In this document: positions 36,512 to 52,940 of the stretch, piece after piece
Layout: each line of letters opens with the position of its first letter
Numbering within the stretch: the first letter of the stretch is position 1
NCBI RefSeq assembly: GCF_017491605.1
Contig: NZ_JAFGYY010000008.1
Location: 124,001 to 188,000, forward strand
Direction: 5' to 3'
Length of the DNA stretch: 64,000 bases
From: Pseudomonas sp. 30_B
GTDB lineage: Bacteria > Pseudomonadota > Gammaproteobacteria > Pseudomonadales > Pseudomonadaceae
Notes under the pieces: generated by a model
Told to the model about the DNA's origin: nothing
The model's database searches: none
What the model saw: only the letters and a program-made list of their open reading frames with translations
Translations under genes and position numbers: made by a program

Positions 36512-37405
36512 ATGCACCGCTGGGAAGGACTGGACGAATTCGTCGCCGTCGCCGAAACCGGCCAATTCACCGCCGCCGCCGAACGCCTGGGGGTGTCGTC
36601 GTCCCATGTCAGCCGCCAGGTGGCGCGGCTGGAGGAGCGCCTGCAGACCCGCCTGCTCTATCGCAACACGCGCAAGGTGACGCTGAGCGAGGCTGGGCAG
36701 ACCTTCCTGCAGCATTGCCGGCGCCTGCAGGATGCCCGTGAGGAAGCGCTGCGCGCGGTCAGCGATCTGTCCGCCGAACCCAAGGGCCTGCTGCGCATGA
36801 CCTGCGCGGTAGCCTACGGCGAGCGCTTCGTGGTGCCGCTGGTGAATGAGTTCATGGCGCATTTCCCTCAGTTGCGGGTGGAGATCGAACTCTCCAACCG
36901 CCAGCTCGACCTGCTCCACGAAGGCTTCGACCTGGCGATTCGCCTCGGCCGCCTGAGCGACTCGCGGCTGGTGGCGACGCGCCTGGCGCCACGGGTGATG
37001 TACCTCTGCGCCACCCCGGAATACCTGGCGCGCCACGGCTCGCCGCAAAGCCTGGCGGAGCTGGCGCAGCACAATTGCCTGGTGGGCAGCAGCGACCAGT
37101 GGAGCTTCCTGGAAGACGGCCGCGAAACCCAGCACCGGGTGCTGGGCAACTGGCGCTGCAACAGTGGCCAGGCGGTGCTCGACGCGGTACTTCGGGGATT
37201 CGGCCTGTGCCAGCTGCCGGACTACTACGTGCTGGAACACCTGCGCAGCGGGCGTCTGGTATCCCTGCTGGACGCCCACCAGCCACCGAACACTGGGGTC
37301 TGGGCGCTTTATCCGCAACAGCGGCATCTGTCGCCCAAGGTCCGGCAACTGGTGGATCACCTCAAGGAAGGCCTGCAGCACCTTCAGCCGTCTCCGTTGC
37401 CGTGA
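36512..37405 (+). CDS. gfnR: LysR-type regulator of formaldehyde oxidation (GfnR-like)
   Basis: The 297-residue protein has an N-terminal winged helix (LDEFVAVAETGQFTAAAERLGVSSSHVSRQVARLE, about 7-41) and a periplasmic-binding-like effector domain. From memory the P. aeruginosa homologue PA3630 is GfnR, which activates the adjacent adhC-fghA operon in response to formaldehyde-related stress. The divergent layout and the palindrome between them agree. The effector molecule is not visible. Confidence 0.85.
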   Translation: MHRWEGLDEFVAVAETGQFTAAAERLGVSSSHVSRQVARLEERLQTRLLYRNTRKVTLSEAGQTFLQHCRRLQDAREEALRAVSDLSAEPKGLLRMTCAVAYGERFVVPLVNEFMAHFPQLRVEIELSNRQLDLLHEGFDLAIRLGRLSDSRLVATRLAPRVMYLCATPEYLARHGSPQSLAELAQHNCLVGSSDQWSFLEDGRETQHRVLGNWRCNSGQAVLDAVLRGFGLCQLPDYYVLEHLRSGRLVSLLDAHQPPNTGVWALYPQQRHLSPKVRQLVDHLKEGLQHLQPSPLP

Positions 37406-37473
37406 AGCAAGCACCGGGAAATCGCCTTGGCTAAAATGCGCGGTTTCCCACCCAATGCTTCAAGGACGACGCG

Positions 37474-38700
37474 ATGTCAGCCCTATCTTCCTTCCGCGAG
37501 CGCTATCTGCTGCGCTTCTGGTCCCCCCTTCCAACCCTGGTCGCCCTGGGCGTCATTTCAGCCTACTACTTCGCCATGACCGGCACCTTCTGGGCGGTCA
37601 CCGGCGAGTTCACCCGCTGGGGCGGCCACGTGCTGTCCTGGTTCGGCCTGCAGCCGCAGGAGTGGAGCTACTTCAAGATCATCGGCCTGCAGGGCACGCC
37701 GCTGGATCGCATCGATGGCGTGATGATCATCGGCATGTTCCTTGGCGCACTGGTCTGCGCGCTCTGGGCCGGCAACGTCAGCCTGCGCTGGCCGACCAGC
37801 AAGCGCCGCCTGCTGCAGGGTCTGATCGGCGGGGTGATCGCCGGCTTCGGCGCGCGCCTGGCCATGGGCTGCAACCTGGCGGCCTTCTTCACCGGTATCC
37901 CGATGTTCTCGGTGCACGCCTGGGCCTTCATGTTCTCCACCGTGATCGGCGCCTGGTTCGGGGTGAAGATCAGCCTGCTGCCCTTCCTGCGTATTCCGTT
38001 GAAGGTCGGCGGCAAGGCGGCGGCCCTGCCGAGCGCCGAAGCCCTGGCACGCCGCGCCAGGCTGCAATGGCGCCTGGGCATGGGTGTGCTGGCGATTGCC
38101 GCGCTGTTCGCCGCCTGGCGTTTCGAAGTCTCGCTGGTGCTGGGCATGGCCTGCCTGTTCGGCCTGCTGTTCGGCGGCCTGATCGAGCGCGCGCAGATAT
38201 GCTTCACCAGCGCCGCCCGCGATCTCTGGACCACCGGCCGCACCCAGGCCGCGCTGGGCATCCTGCTGGGCATGGCCGCTGCCTGCATCGGCACCTTTGC
38301 CGCAATCCACAACGGCCTGCCGCCAAAGATTTTCTGGATGGGCCCGAACGCCGTGATCGGCGGCGTACTGTTCGGTATCGGCATCGTGCTAGCCGGCGGT
38401 TGCGAGACCGGCTGGATGTACCGCTCGATGGAAGGTCAGGTGCACTTCTGGGTGGTGGGCGTCGGCAACGTGATCGGCGGCACCCTGGTCGCGGTGTACT
38501 GGGACCAGCTCGGAACCCGCCTCGCCCTGCCCTATCCGAAACTCAACCTGCTGCAGGAGTTCGGTCCCGGCGGCGGCCTGCTGATCACCTTCGCCGGCCT
38601 GGCCCTGTGCATGCTGCTGGTGCAACTCAACGCGCAACGCTTCACTCGCAAACGGAAAACCACCGATGCCCGACACCAAGACGCCGACGCTGTCGCTTGA
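37474..38700 (+). CDS. YeeE/YedE-family (DUF395) transporter
   Basis: The 408-residue integral membrane protein has about ten helices. Three conserved cysteines line the proposed thiosulfate path: Cys133 in MGCNLAAFFTG, Cys243 in QICFTSAARD and Cys310 in AGGCETGWM. This is the TsuA/YeeE family, which imports thiosulfate or related sulfur species. The TusA-like partner gene overlaps its 3' end by 35 nt, as in YeeE-YeeD pairs. It is longer than E. coli YeeE by about 55 residues. Confidence 0.9.
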   Translation: MSALSSFRERYLLRFWSPLPTLVALGVISAYYFAMTGTFWAVTGEFTRWGGHVLSWFGLQPQEWSYFKIIGLQGTPLDRIDGVMIIGMFLGALVCALWAGNVSLRWPTSKRRLLQGLIGGVIAGFGARLAMGCNLAAFFTGIPMFSVHAWAFMFSTVIGAWFGVKISLLPFLRIPLKVGGKAAALPSAEALARRARLQWRLGMGVLAIAALFAAWRFEVSLVLGMACLFGLLFGGLIERAQICFTSAARDLWTTGRTQAALGILLGMAAACIGTFAAIHNGLPPKIFWMGPNAVIGGVLFGIGIVLAGGCETGWMYRSMEGQVHFWVVGVGNVIGGTLVAVYWDQLGTRLALPYPKLNLLQEFGPGGGLLITFAGLALCMLLVQLNAQRFTRKRKTTDARHQDADAVA

Positions 38701-38914
38701 TCTGCGCGGCGAACACTGCCCGTACAACGCCATCGCCACCCTGGAAACACTGGAGACGCTCAAGCCGGGCGATCTGCTGGAGGTGATCACCGATTGTTCG
38801 CAGTCGGTGCATGGGATTCCGGAAGACACGAAGCGCCATGGCTATCATTGCCTGGCGGTTGAGCAGCATGGGGCGTTGTTCCGCTTCCTGATCGAGGTGC
38901 CGCTGTTAGGCTGA
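38666..38914 (+). CDS. TusA-like sulfurtransferase domain protein (SirA/YeeD type)
   Basis: The 82-residue single-domain protein has the TusA/SirA fold pattern LDLRGEHCPYNAIATLETLETL (about 11-32) and a central beta strand LLEVITDCSQSV. The sulfur-carrying cysteine is Cys18. The usual CPxP motif is CPYN here, lacking the second proline. It starts inside the YeeE gene, 35 nt before its stop, so the two are translationally coupled. A role in handing imported sulfur on is inferred from the pairing. Confidence 0.87.
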   Translation: MPDTKTPTLSLDLRGEHCPYNAIATLETLETLKPGDLLEVITDCSQSVHGIPEDTKRHGYHCLAVEQHGALFRFLIEVPLLG

Positions 38915-38923
38915 TGGGATTTT

Positions 38924-38996
38924 CGTAGGAGCGGACTCCGTCCGCGATGGTATCCGGCGCGATGCGAGTCAATCGCGGACAAAGTCCGCTCCTACG
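38924..38996. repeat. REPIN, GGACTCCGTCC subtype (left half of composite, second copy)
   Basis: Arm 38924-38948 (CGTAGGAGCGGACTCC...) opposes arm 38972-38996 (ATCGCGGACAAAGTCCGC...). The CAAAGTCC variant matches the right arm at 16600-16623. Confidence 0.9.
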
Positions 38997-39005
38997 TCGT
39001 TTTCT

Positions 39006-39098
39006 GGGTCCCCGCGTTCGCGGGGATGACGCAGAGGAGCGCGAATCGCCCCGTCACTCCCGCGAACGCGGGAGCCCAAAAGACAGTTGCTCCTACGC
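39006..39098. repeat. Second palindrome family, inverted pair with conserved tail (right half of composite, second copy)
   Basis: The hairpin CCCCGCGTTCGCGGGG lies in arm 39006-39030. Inverted arm 39053-39077 reads GTCACTCCCGCGAACGCGGG. Positions 39051-39098 are identical over 48 nt to 16681-16728. Confidence 0.92.
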
Positions 39099-39120
39099 AG
39101 CCTCGAACATCAGACTCACC

Positions 39121-39171
39121 CTGCAGGAGCGGGCCGTGCCCGCAATCGCGCGCATGGCGCGCTCCTACAGG
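39121..39171. repeat. Degenerate REP pair
   Basis: CTGCAGGAGCGGGCCGTGCC faces a GCGCGCATGGCGCGCTCCTAC arm. It keeps the GTAGGAGCG-type ends but has other stem sequences. It ends 15 nt before the ispD stop. Confidence 0.75.
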
Positions 39172-39186
39172 GAGATTCCGAAGGCT

Positions 39187-39885
39187 TCAGTGTTTGGCGA
39201 AATTGCGCTGCAGGCGCTGCAGGTCTTCCGGGGTGGTAACCTTGATATTGTCCACGCGCCCTTCCACCATGCGCGGCTTGTAGCCCGCCCACTCCATGGC
39301 TGAAGCCTCGTCGGTGATGGCCGCATCGGCCACCAGTGCATCGGCCAGCGCGCGATGCAGCGCGCCGAGGCGGAACATCTGCGGGGTGTAGGCCTGCCAG
39401 ACCACGCTGCGGTCGATGGTTTCCAGCACACGGCCATCGGCGCCGACGCGCTTGAGCGTATCCCGCGCGGGCACGCCGAGCAGCCCCCCCACGGCGTCGA
39501 ACTCCAGCTCGTCCAGCAGGCGATCCAGATCGGCACGCGCCAGATTGGGCCGGGCGGCGTCGTGCACCAGCACCCAGTCATCGATGCCGGCGCCCAGTTC
39601 GGTCAGACGCAGCAGGCCATTGAGTACGGAATCGGCACGCTCGCGGCCCCCTTCGGCACGCTGGATCAGCTCGTTGGAAGCGCTCGGCAGCGTCGGCCAC
39701 CAGGGATCGTCGGCGGCCAGGCACACCACCAGGCCCTTCAGCCGGGGATGGCCGAGGAAACAGTCAAGGGTGCGTTCGAGAATGCTGCGACCGGCGAGGT
39801 CGAGGTATTGCTTGGGGCGGTCGGCGCGCATTCGCGATCCGATGCCGGCGGCCGGGATGACGGCCCAGAAGGCGGGAGTGGTCAT
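39187..39885 (-). CDS. ispD: 2-C-methyl-D-erythritol 4-phosphate cytidylyltransferase
   Basis: The 232-residue enzyme couples CTP to methylerythritol phosphate, the step after Dxr. The N-terminal nucleotide loop is IPAAGIGSRMRADRPKQYL (about 10-28) and the central VLVHDAARP motif lies near 103-111. It overlaps ftsB by 4 nt, the usual ftsB-ispD pair. Confidence 0.97.
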   Translation of the reverse strand: MTTPAFWAVIPAAGIGSRMRADRPKQYLDLAGRSILERTLDCFLGHPRLKGLVVCLAADDPWWPTLPSASNELIQRAEGGRERADSVLNGLLRLTELGAGIDDWVLVHDAARPNLARADLDRLLDELEFDAVGGLLGVPARDTLKRVGADGRVLETIDRSVVWQAYTPQMFRLGALHRALADALVADAAITDEASAMEWAGYKPRMVEGRVDNIKVTTPEDLQRLQRNFAKH

Positions 39886-40166
39886 TGCGCGAGCTGGTAG
39901 AGGGTTTCCTTGTCCTTGACCATGCCGAGCTCGTGGCGGGCACGCTCCTCGACGGTCTCGGTGCCTTTCTTGAGCTCGGCGACTTCCGCCTCGAGGATGC
40001 GGTTACGCTCGAGCAGGCGCTCGTTCTCGCCCTGCTGGTCGGCGATCTGCTTCTGCAGGTCGCGCACCTGTGCCAGGCTGCCATCGCCTACCCACAGGCG
40101 ATACTGCAGGCCGGCCAGCGCCAGGATCAGCACGACGAACAGCCAGTAAGGGCTACGTAACCTCAA
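39882..40166 (-). CDS. ftsB: Cell division protein FtsB
   Basis: The 94-residue bitopic inner-membrane protein has one helix (about 5-22, YWLFVVLILALAGLQYRLW) followed by a periplasmic leucine-rich coiled coil (LQKQIADQQGENERLLERN). FtsB joins FtsL and FtsQ at the septum to activate septal peptidoglycan synthesis. It lies downstream of eno past a hairpin and overlaps ispD by 4 nt. Confidence 0.93.
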   Translation of the reverse strand: MRLRSPYWLFVVLILALAGLQYRLWVGDGSLAQVRDLQKQIADQQGENERLLERNRILEAEVAELKKGTETVEERARHELGMVKDKETLYQLAQ

Positions 40167-40183
40167 ACCATCAGCTCCATATG

Positions 40184-40209
40184 CAAAGGGGTGGCTCCTG
40201 CCACCCCTT
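40184..40209 (-). terminator. Hairpin terminator or attenuator after eno
   Basis: A perfect 10-bp stem AAGGGGTGGC/GCCACCCCTT with a TCCT loop lies 19 nt past the eno stop. The T-run is short (TTTGC), so some read-through into ftsB is likely. Confidence 0.6.
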
Positions 40210-40227
40210 CACCGTACCAGACTCAGA

Positions 40228-44103
<3,876 letters not shown>

Positions 44104-44113
44104 TCAGCGTTTA

Positions 44114-44176
44114 GGCGGCTCGGCCGCCGGGGAAGCGAAGGTGTCGGACCGGAGTCCGGCTCACGACTTCGTCGTG
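44114..44176 (-). promoter_or_regulatory. Hairpin-rich leader upstream of pyrG
   Basis: Three short perfect inverted repeats stand in a row: GGCGGC-TCG-GCCGCC (44114-44128), CCGGA-G-TCCGG (44149-44159) and CACGAC-TTC-GTCGTG (44162-44176). No T-run follows. They could shape the pyrG leader RNA, but a regulatory role is unproven. Confidence 0.35.
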
Positions 44177-44258
44177 ATCAATAGCGAACTCCCGCTGATT
44201 CCAGGGGAATCGGCAGGAGCGATATAAGACGGGAGCGTAGTCTACCGGAAAGCGGCTA

Positions 44259-45587
44259 TCAGCTCAAACCCGAGTCATTCGTCGGAGGTTCCCAACGCAG
44301 GGTCCAGGCCTGCCCCGGCTCCACGCGCAGCTCCGGAAGCAGCACCACACCCAGCAGCTCGTCGGCTCGCCAGAGCAGCGGCAGGCGGCCACGGAGGAAA
44401 GCCGGAATGCCAGCCTCATTGAACAGGCGCTTGAGATCGCGGCGACCGCGGCCGGGCAATACCATGACCTCCCCACCCTGGCGGTAACGGACTTCCAGCG
44501 GTCCGCGTGGAGGATCGCCCTCGAAGTGCAACGAGCCGTTTCCGGACAGCACCAGCGCCTGGGAGGCATCCGTCCAGAGCTGCGCCTGGGGCGCGAACGT
44601 GAGCCAGGTATTCGCCAACCACCAGAGCCGGCCATTGGCGCGGCGCAGTTCTCCGTCGGCGAGGCGCCAGACCGGTTCGGCATCCGCCCGCGCATCGCGC
44701 AGGTCCTGCCAGCCGGCCCAGTGCGCGCTGTCGGGCAGGCGCGCCAGGGGCGCGAGCCAGTAGCGCAGGGCATTGCGCTGGCGTGACGCGCTCAGGGCGG
44801 CCAGCGGCCCGATGGCCAGGGACGGCAATGGCATTTCCCGGTAATGCGTCTGCTGGTCCGCCGCCGTCAGATCGATCTGCGCCAACTCCGCCAACAGTTC
44901 GTGGGCCGCCGCCAGATGCTCGGCACTGCGGGCAATGGATTCACCTGCCGCCGGCCAGCGCCGGGCGACGACCGGAAGAACCCGGTTGCGCAGGTAGTTG
45001 CGGTCGTAGTCGTCACTGGTATTGGAAGGATCTTCTACCCAGCCCAGGCCGTGCCGGCGGGCATAGTGTTCCAGCTCGTCGCGGGAGATACCCAGCAGCG
45101 GGCGCAGCAGAAGACCGGCGCCCAGCGGACGGCAGGCGGACATTCCCGCCAGGCCGCGCACGCCGGCGCCACGGAACAGTCGGAACAGCACGGTCTCCGC
45201 CTGATCGTCACGGTGTTGCCCGGTCAGCAGGCACTCGCCTTCTCCCAGCAACGATGTGAATGCAGCGTAGCGAGCGTCTCGGGCAGCACGTTCCAGACTG
45301 GCGCCCGCCCCCACCTGCACGCGTTCGATCCGCAACGGCAGGCCAAGCGCGTCGCAAAAACGTTGGCAGTGTTCCGGCCACGCGTCGGCGATAACCTGCA
45401 GGCCGTGATGAACATGAACAGCGGAAATCGACGGCAACGCCTCGCGGCGCGCGAGTTGCGCCAGCAGATGCAGGAGAACGGTGGAATCCAGCCCGCCGGA
45501 CAGCGCCACGCGCCATGCAGGCGCACAACGCCAGGGTGCGAGCGCAGCTAGAAGTCGGTTTTCCAGGGACAAGGAGTCAAGGGACAT
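44259..45587 (-). CDS. tilS: tRNA(Ile)-lysidine synthase
   Basis: The 442-residue enzyme adds lysine to C34 of the AUA-reading tRNA-Ile. The PP-loop ATPase motif SGGLDS spans Ser30-Ser35. TGQHRDDQAETVLFRLFRG is the family signature, followed by TilS substrate-binding and C-terminal domains (PGRGRRDLKRLFNEAGIP). It lies 69 nt downstream of accA with a strong hairpin between. Confidence 0.96.
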   Translation of the reverse strand: MSLDSLSLENRLLAALAPWRCAPAWRVALSGGLDSTVLLHLLAQLARREALPSISAVHVHHGLQVIADAWPEHCQRFCDALGLPLRIERVQVGAGASLERAARDARYAAFTSLLGEGECLLTGQHRDDQAETVLFRLFRGAGVRGLAGMSACRPLGAGLLLRPLLGISRDELEHYARRHGLGWVEDPSNTSDDYDRNYLRNRVLPVVARRWPAAGESIARSAEHLAAAHELLAELAQIDLTAADQQTHYREMPLPSLAIGPLAALSASRQRNALRYWLAPLARLPDSAHWAGWQDLRDARADAEPVWRLADGELRRANGRLWWLANTWLTFAPQAQLWTDASQALVLSGNGSLHFEGDPPRGPLEVRYRQGGEVMVLPGRGRRDLKRLFNEAGIPAFLRGRLPLLWRADELLGVVLLPELRVEPGQAWTLRWEPPTNDSGLS

Positions 45588-45605
45588 GGCGCAGGAAGGC
45601 GGGGC

Positions 45606-45635
45606 GGATGACGAGGCAAGGATACCTCGTCATCC
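45606..45635 (-). other. Hairpin between accA and tilS
   Basis: A perfect 11-bp stem GGATGACGAGG/CCTCGTCATCC with an 8-nt loop is not followed by T residues. It is probably an mRNA processing or stability element, or a weak terminator. Confidence 0.5.
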
Positions 45636-45656
45636 ACGCTGCGCCGAACACGTCGA

Positions 45657-46607
45657 TCAGGCGATGCCGTAGCTCATCAGGCGCTCGTAGCGGCGCGCCA
45701 GCAGCTCTTCGGTGCTCAGTTGCTTGAGGGTATCCAGCTGGCCAGTCAGGGCCTTGCGGATCGACTCGGACATCGCCGCCGGATCGCGGTGGGCGCTGCC
45801 CAGCGGCTCGGGGATGATGTTGTCGACGATCCCCAGGTCCTTCAGGCGGCTGGCGGTGATACCCATGGCCTCGGCGGCATCGGGCGCCTTCTCGGCGGTG
45901 CGCCAGAGGATCGAGGCGCAACCTTCGGGCGAAATCACCGCGTAGGTGGAGTACTGCAGCATGTTCAGCTGGTCGCACACACCGATGGCCAGTGCGCCGC
46001 CGGAGCCGCCTTCGCCGATCACGGTGGCGATGATCGGAGTCTTCAGGCGCGCCATGACACGCAGGTTCCAGGCGATCGCTTCGCTCTGGCCGCGCTCTTC
46101 GGCGTCAATGCCCGGGTAGGCGCCGGGGGTGTCGATGAAGGTCAGGATCGGCATCTTGAAGCGTTCGGCCATTTCCATCAGGCGGCAGGCCTTGCGGTAG
46201 CCTTCCGGACGCGGCATGCCGAAGTTGCGGCGCACTTTCTCGCGCACTTCGCGGCCTTTCTGGTGACCGATGATCATCACCGGCTGCTCGTCCAGGCGGG
46301 CAACGCCGCCGACGATAGCGGCATCGTCGGCGAAGTGACGGTCGCCGTGCAGCTCTTCGAACTCGCCGAAGATGTGCTCGATGTAGTCGAGGGTGTAGGG
46401 GCGACGCGGATGGCGAGCGAGCTGGGCGATCTGCCAGCTGGTCAGGTTGCCGAAGATGTTCTCGGTCAGCGCCTTGCTCTTCTCCTGCAGACGGGAGATT
46501 TCGTCGGTGATGTTCAGGGCGTTGTCGTTACCGACCAGGCGCAGCTCTTCGATCTTGGCGTGCAGGTCGGCAATGGGCTGTTCGAAATCGAGAAAATTCG
46601 GGTTCAT
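45657..46607 (-). CDS. accA: Acetyl-CoA carboxylase carboxyltransferase subunit alpha
   Basis: The 316-residue subunit pairs with AccD to transfer the carboxyl group from biotin to acetyl-CoA, giving malonyl-CoA for fatty-acid synthesis. Family segments are [12 protein letters not shown] at the start, [33 protein letters not shown], and the crotonase-like [23 protein letters not shown] and [13 protein letters not shown]. It lies downstream of dnaE, an arrangement shared with E. coli. Confidence 0.98.
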   Translation of the reverse strand: MNPNFLDFEQPIADLHAKIEELRLVGNDNALNITDEISRLQEKSKALTENIFGNLTSWQIAQLARHPRRPYTLDYIEHIFGEFEELHGDRHFADDAAIVGGVARLDEQPVMIIGHQKGREVREKVRRNFGMPRPEGYRKACRLMEMAERFKMPILTFIDTPGAYPGIDAEERGQSEAIAWNLRVMARLKTPIIATVIGEGGSGGALAIGVCDQLNMLQYSTYAVISPEGCASILWRTAEKAPDAAEAMGITASRLKDLGIVDNIIPEPLGSAHRDPAAMSESIRKALTGQLDTLKQLSTEELLARRYERLMSYGIA

Positions 46608-46721
46608 GGGCTATCCGTCGTGATGATGGCGGCAGGGCCTGGTCCGTAAAGCGCCCTACCTTACGGTATCGGGCGCAAGGGGTCGAGACTGGCGGGCGGG
46701 CGGCTTCTGGCCACCGGCGCG

Positions 46722-50252
<3,531 letters not shown>

Positions 50253-50274
50253 GGTGGTCCTTGGGCGAACGCGA

Positions 50275-50305
50275 AAAACGGCAAGCCCCGGATTGTACCG
50301 GGGCT
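50275..50305 (-). terminator. Terminator after rnhB
   Basis: AGCCCCGG/CCGGGGCT stem, followed on the minus strand by TGCCG and five T residues. It closes the lpx-rnhB operon 22 nt before dnaE begins. The remaining stretch to rnhB holds nothing I recognise. Confidence 0.75.
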
Positions 50306-50407
50306 CTGTGCAAAGCTACAGGGATCAATGGGCCAGCCGTCGCGCCGGCTGATTCAAGTCACCGGCAGACCGTTGGCCGCGAGGAATTCCAGAGTAATAA
50401 CAGGGTG

Positions 50408-51019
50408 TTACAGGATGCCGACAGGATTTTCCAGCAGCTCGCGCACCGGCCCGAAGGAACGACGGTGAATGGGCGTCGGCCCCAGGCGCTTCAGCGCCTC
50501 CAGATGCACCGGGGTCGGGTAGCCCTTGTGCCCGCCGATGCCGTAGCCGGGGTACAGCGCTTCCATTTCCTGCATCTCGCGGTCACGGCTGACCTTCGCC
50601 AGGATCGACGCGGCGGCAATCGCCGGCACCTTGGCGTCGCCCTGCACTACCGGTGCCGACGGCACCTTGAGCTTCGGGCAACGGTTGCCGTCGATGAGCG
50701 CCAGTTTCGGCGTCACGCTCAGACCTTCCACCGCACGCTGCATCGCCAGCATGGTGGCGTGAAGGATGTTCAGTTGGTCGATCTCTTCCACTTCCGCGCG
50801 GGCGATGCACCAGGCCAGGGCCTTTTCGCGGATCTCGTCGAACAGCGCCTCGCGGCGCGCTTCGCTGAGTTTCTTGGAGTCGCTCAGGCCCTTGATCGGA
50901 CGCGCCGGATCGAGGATGACCGCTGCCGTTACCACGGGCCCGCACAGTGGGCCACGACCCACTTCGTCGACACCGGCGACCAGCTCCTCCACCAGGGTGA
51001 AATCCAGGCCCATCTGCAT
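50408..51019 (-). CDS. rnhB: Ribonuclease HII
   Basis: The 203-residue enzyme nicks RNA in RNA-DNA hybrids and excises misinserted ribonucleotides. Catalytic acids appear in the start motif [17 protein letters not shown] (Asp-Glu) and later Asp residues in ALIDGN and [13 protein letters not shown]. It overlaps the lpxB stop by 1 nt, keeping the lpxA-lpxB-rnhB order. Confidence 0.96.
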   Translation of the reverse strand: MQMGLDFTLVEELVAGVDEVGRGPLCGPVVTAAVILDPARPIKGLSDSKKLSEARREALFDEIREKALAWCIARAEVEEIDQLNILHATMLAMQRAVEGLSVTPKLALIDGNRCPKLKVPSAPVVQGDAKVPAIAAASILAKVSRDREMQEMEALYPGYGIGGHKGYPTPVHLEALKRLGPTPIHRRSFGPVRELLENPVGIL

Positions 51020-52161
51020 CAGTGTTTCTCCACCAGGGCGAGCACCGCTTCGGCGGCCTGCGCGGACGCATCCTGGCGCAGGGCGCGGTGGATGGCGTCG
51101 AAGGATTCGGTCTGCACGCTGCCGTCGTCCAGCAGTGGCAGCAAGGTAGTGGCCAGCGCCTCGGGGGTCGCCGCGTCCTGGATCAGCTCGGGCACCAGCA
51201 GACGCGCGGCCAGCAGGTTCGGTAGCGAAATATAGGGACTCTTCACCAGTCGCCGGAGGATGCGATAGGTCATCGGCGCGACCTTGTAGGCGACGACCAT
51301 CGGTCGTTTGTAGAGCAGCGCTTCGAGCGTGGCGGTGCCGGAGGCGATCAGCACGGCGTCGCAGGCTGCCAGCGCCTCGTGGGAGGCGCCGTCGAGCAAT
51401 TGCACCGGCAATTCGCGCCCCACGAGCATTTCTTCGATCTGCACGCGGCGCTCAGGGCTGGCGCAGGGCAGCACGAAGCGAAGACCGGGGCGATCCTGCA
51501 GCAGGCGCTGGGCGGTATCGAGGAACAGCGCGCCGAGCTTGCCGACCTCCCCTCCCCGGCTACCGGGCAGGAGCGCAACGACGCTGGCGTCCTGCGGCAA
51601 GCCAAGACGCTCACGCGCACCGGCGCGGTCGGCTTCCAGCGGGATGGTGTTCGCCAGCGGATGGCCGACGAAACGCACCGGTACTGCATGTTCTTCGTAG
51701 AAGCGCGCCTCGAAGGGGAAGAGCGCGAGCATCAGGTCGCAGGCTTCCTTGATCTTCAGTACGCGCTTCTGCCGCCAGGCCCAGACCGACGGGCTGACGT
51801 AGTGCACCGTGCGGATACCCGCCCGGCGCAGCTTCAATTCGATGTTCAGGTTGAAGTCCGGCGCATCGATGCCGATGAACACGTCCGGCTTGGCCGCAAT
51901 CAGCATCTGGACGAGGTCCTTGCGCCGACGCAGCAGTTCGCGCAGGCGGCCAAGCACCTCGACCAGGCCCATGACGGACAGGCGCTCCATCGGGAAATGC
52001 GATTGCAGCCCTTCGGCCTGCATGCGCGGGCCGCCGACACCGATGAACTCGATGTCGGGGTGACGCTGCTTGAGCGCCTGCATGAGGCCGGAGCCGAGAA
52101 TATCGCCGGACGCCTCGCCCGCGACCAGGGCGACGCGCAGCTTGCGTACGGTCGGCTGCAT
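51019..52161 (-). CDS. lpxB: Lipid-A-disaccharide synthase
   Basis: The 380-residue GT19 glycosyltransferase joins UDP-diacylglucosamine and lipid X to make the lipid A disaccharide. It has the N-terminal [22 protein letters not shown] motif, then [14 protein letters not shown] and [14 protein letters not shown], and the C-terminal nucleotide site around [14 protein letters not shown] and [11 protein letters not shown]. It starts 2 nt after lpxA ends. Confidence 0.97.
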   Translation of the reverse strand: MQPTVRKLRVALVAGEASGDILGSGLMQALKQRHPDIEFIGVGGPRMQAEGLQSHFPMERLSVMGLVEVLGRLRELLRRRKDLVQMLIAAKPDVFIGIDAPDFNLNIELKLRRAGIRTVHYVSPSVWAWRQKRVLKIKEACDLMLALFPFEARFYEEHAVPVRFVGHPLANTIPLEADRAGARERLGLPQDASVVALLPGSRGGEVGKLGALFLDTAQRLLQDRPGLRFVLPCASPERRVQIEEMLVGRELPVQLLDGASHEALAACDAVLIASGTATLEALLYKRPMVVAYKVAPMTYRILRRLVKSPYISLPNLLAARLLVPELIQDAATPEALATTLLPLLDDGSVQTESFDAIHRALRQDASAQAAEAVLALVEKH

Positions 52162-52163
52162 GG

Positions 52164-52940
52164 TCAGCGGGTGATGCCGCGGGTGGAGCTCTGGATGGAG
52201 TCGCGGAACACCGCAACCTCCGGGAACTGCTCGGAAACCTCGACCAGTTCGGCCAGGGCTTCGTCCACCGTCAGCCCCTGGCGGTATACCACCTTGTAGG
52301 CCCGACGCAGCGCCTGGATGGCCTCGGCGCTGAACCCACGCCGGCGCAGGCCCTCGAAGTTCATGCTGCGAGCCTCCGCCGGGTTGCCGAAGACCGTCAC
52401 GTAGGCCGGGACGTCCTTGCCGATTGCGCTGCCCATGCCGGAGAAGCTGTGCGCGCCGATGCGGCAGAACTGGTGCACCAGGGTATAACCGGACAGGATC
52501 GCCCAGTCATCCACGTGAACATGACCGGCCAGCGCCGTATTGTTCACCAGAATGCAATTATTGCCGATCACACTGTCATGGCCGATATGCACGTAGGCCA
52601 TGAGCAGGTTGTGGTCGCCGATGGTGGTTTCCGAACGATCCTGGATGGTGCCGCGATGGATGGTCACACCCTCGCGGATCACGTTGTGGTCGCCGATCAC
52701 CAGGCGAGTCGGCTCGCCCTTGTACTTCAGGTCGGGAGTATCCTCGCCGACGCTGGAGAACTGAAAGATGCGATTGTGCTTGCCGATCTTCGTGGGGCCC
52801 TTGAGCACCACGTGCGGACCGATCACCGTACCTTCGCCGATCTCCACATCCGGCCCGACGATGGACCAGGGGCCCACCTCTACGTCGTCAGCCAGTTTTG
52901 CGCGCGGGTCGATGATGGCGCGAGGATCGATCAAACTCAT
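52164..52940 (-). CDS. lpxA: UDP-N-acetylglucosamine acyltransferase
   Basis: The 258-residue left-handed beta-helix enzyme starts lipid A synthesis by moving a 3-hydroxyacyl chain from ACP to UDP-GlcNAc. Hexapeptide repeats fill residues 5-190 and the likely catalytic His sits in [13 protein letters not shown] (near 121). [12 protein letters not shown] at 52940 gives the family length and overlaps the fabZ stop by 4 nt, so an upstream 12-residue extension is rejected. Confidence 0.97.
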   Translation of the reverse strand: MSLIDPRAIIDPRAKLADDVEVGPWSIVGPDVEIGEGTVIGPHVVLKGPTKIGKHNRIFQFSSVGEDTPDLKYKGEPTRLVIGDHNVIREGVTIHRGTIQDRSETTIGDHNLLMAYVHIGHDSVIGNNCILVNNTALAGHVHVDDWAILSGYTLVHQFCRIGAHSFSGMGSAIGKDVPAYVTVFGNPAEARSMNFEGLRRRGFSAEAIQALRRAYKVVYRQGLTVDEALAELVEVSEQFPEVAVFRDSIQSSTRGITR

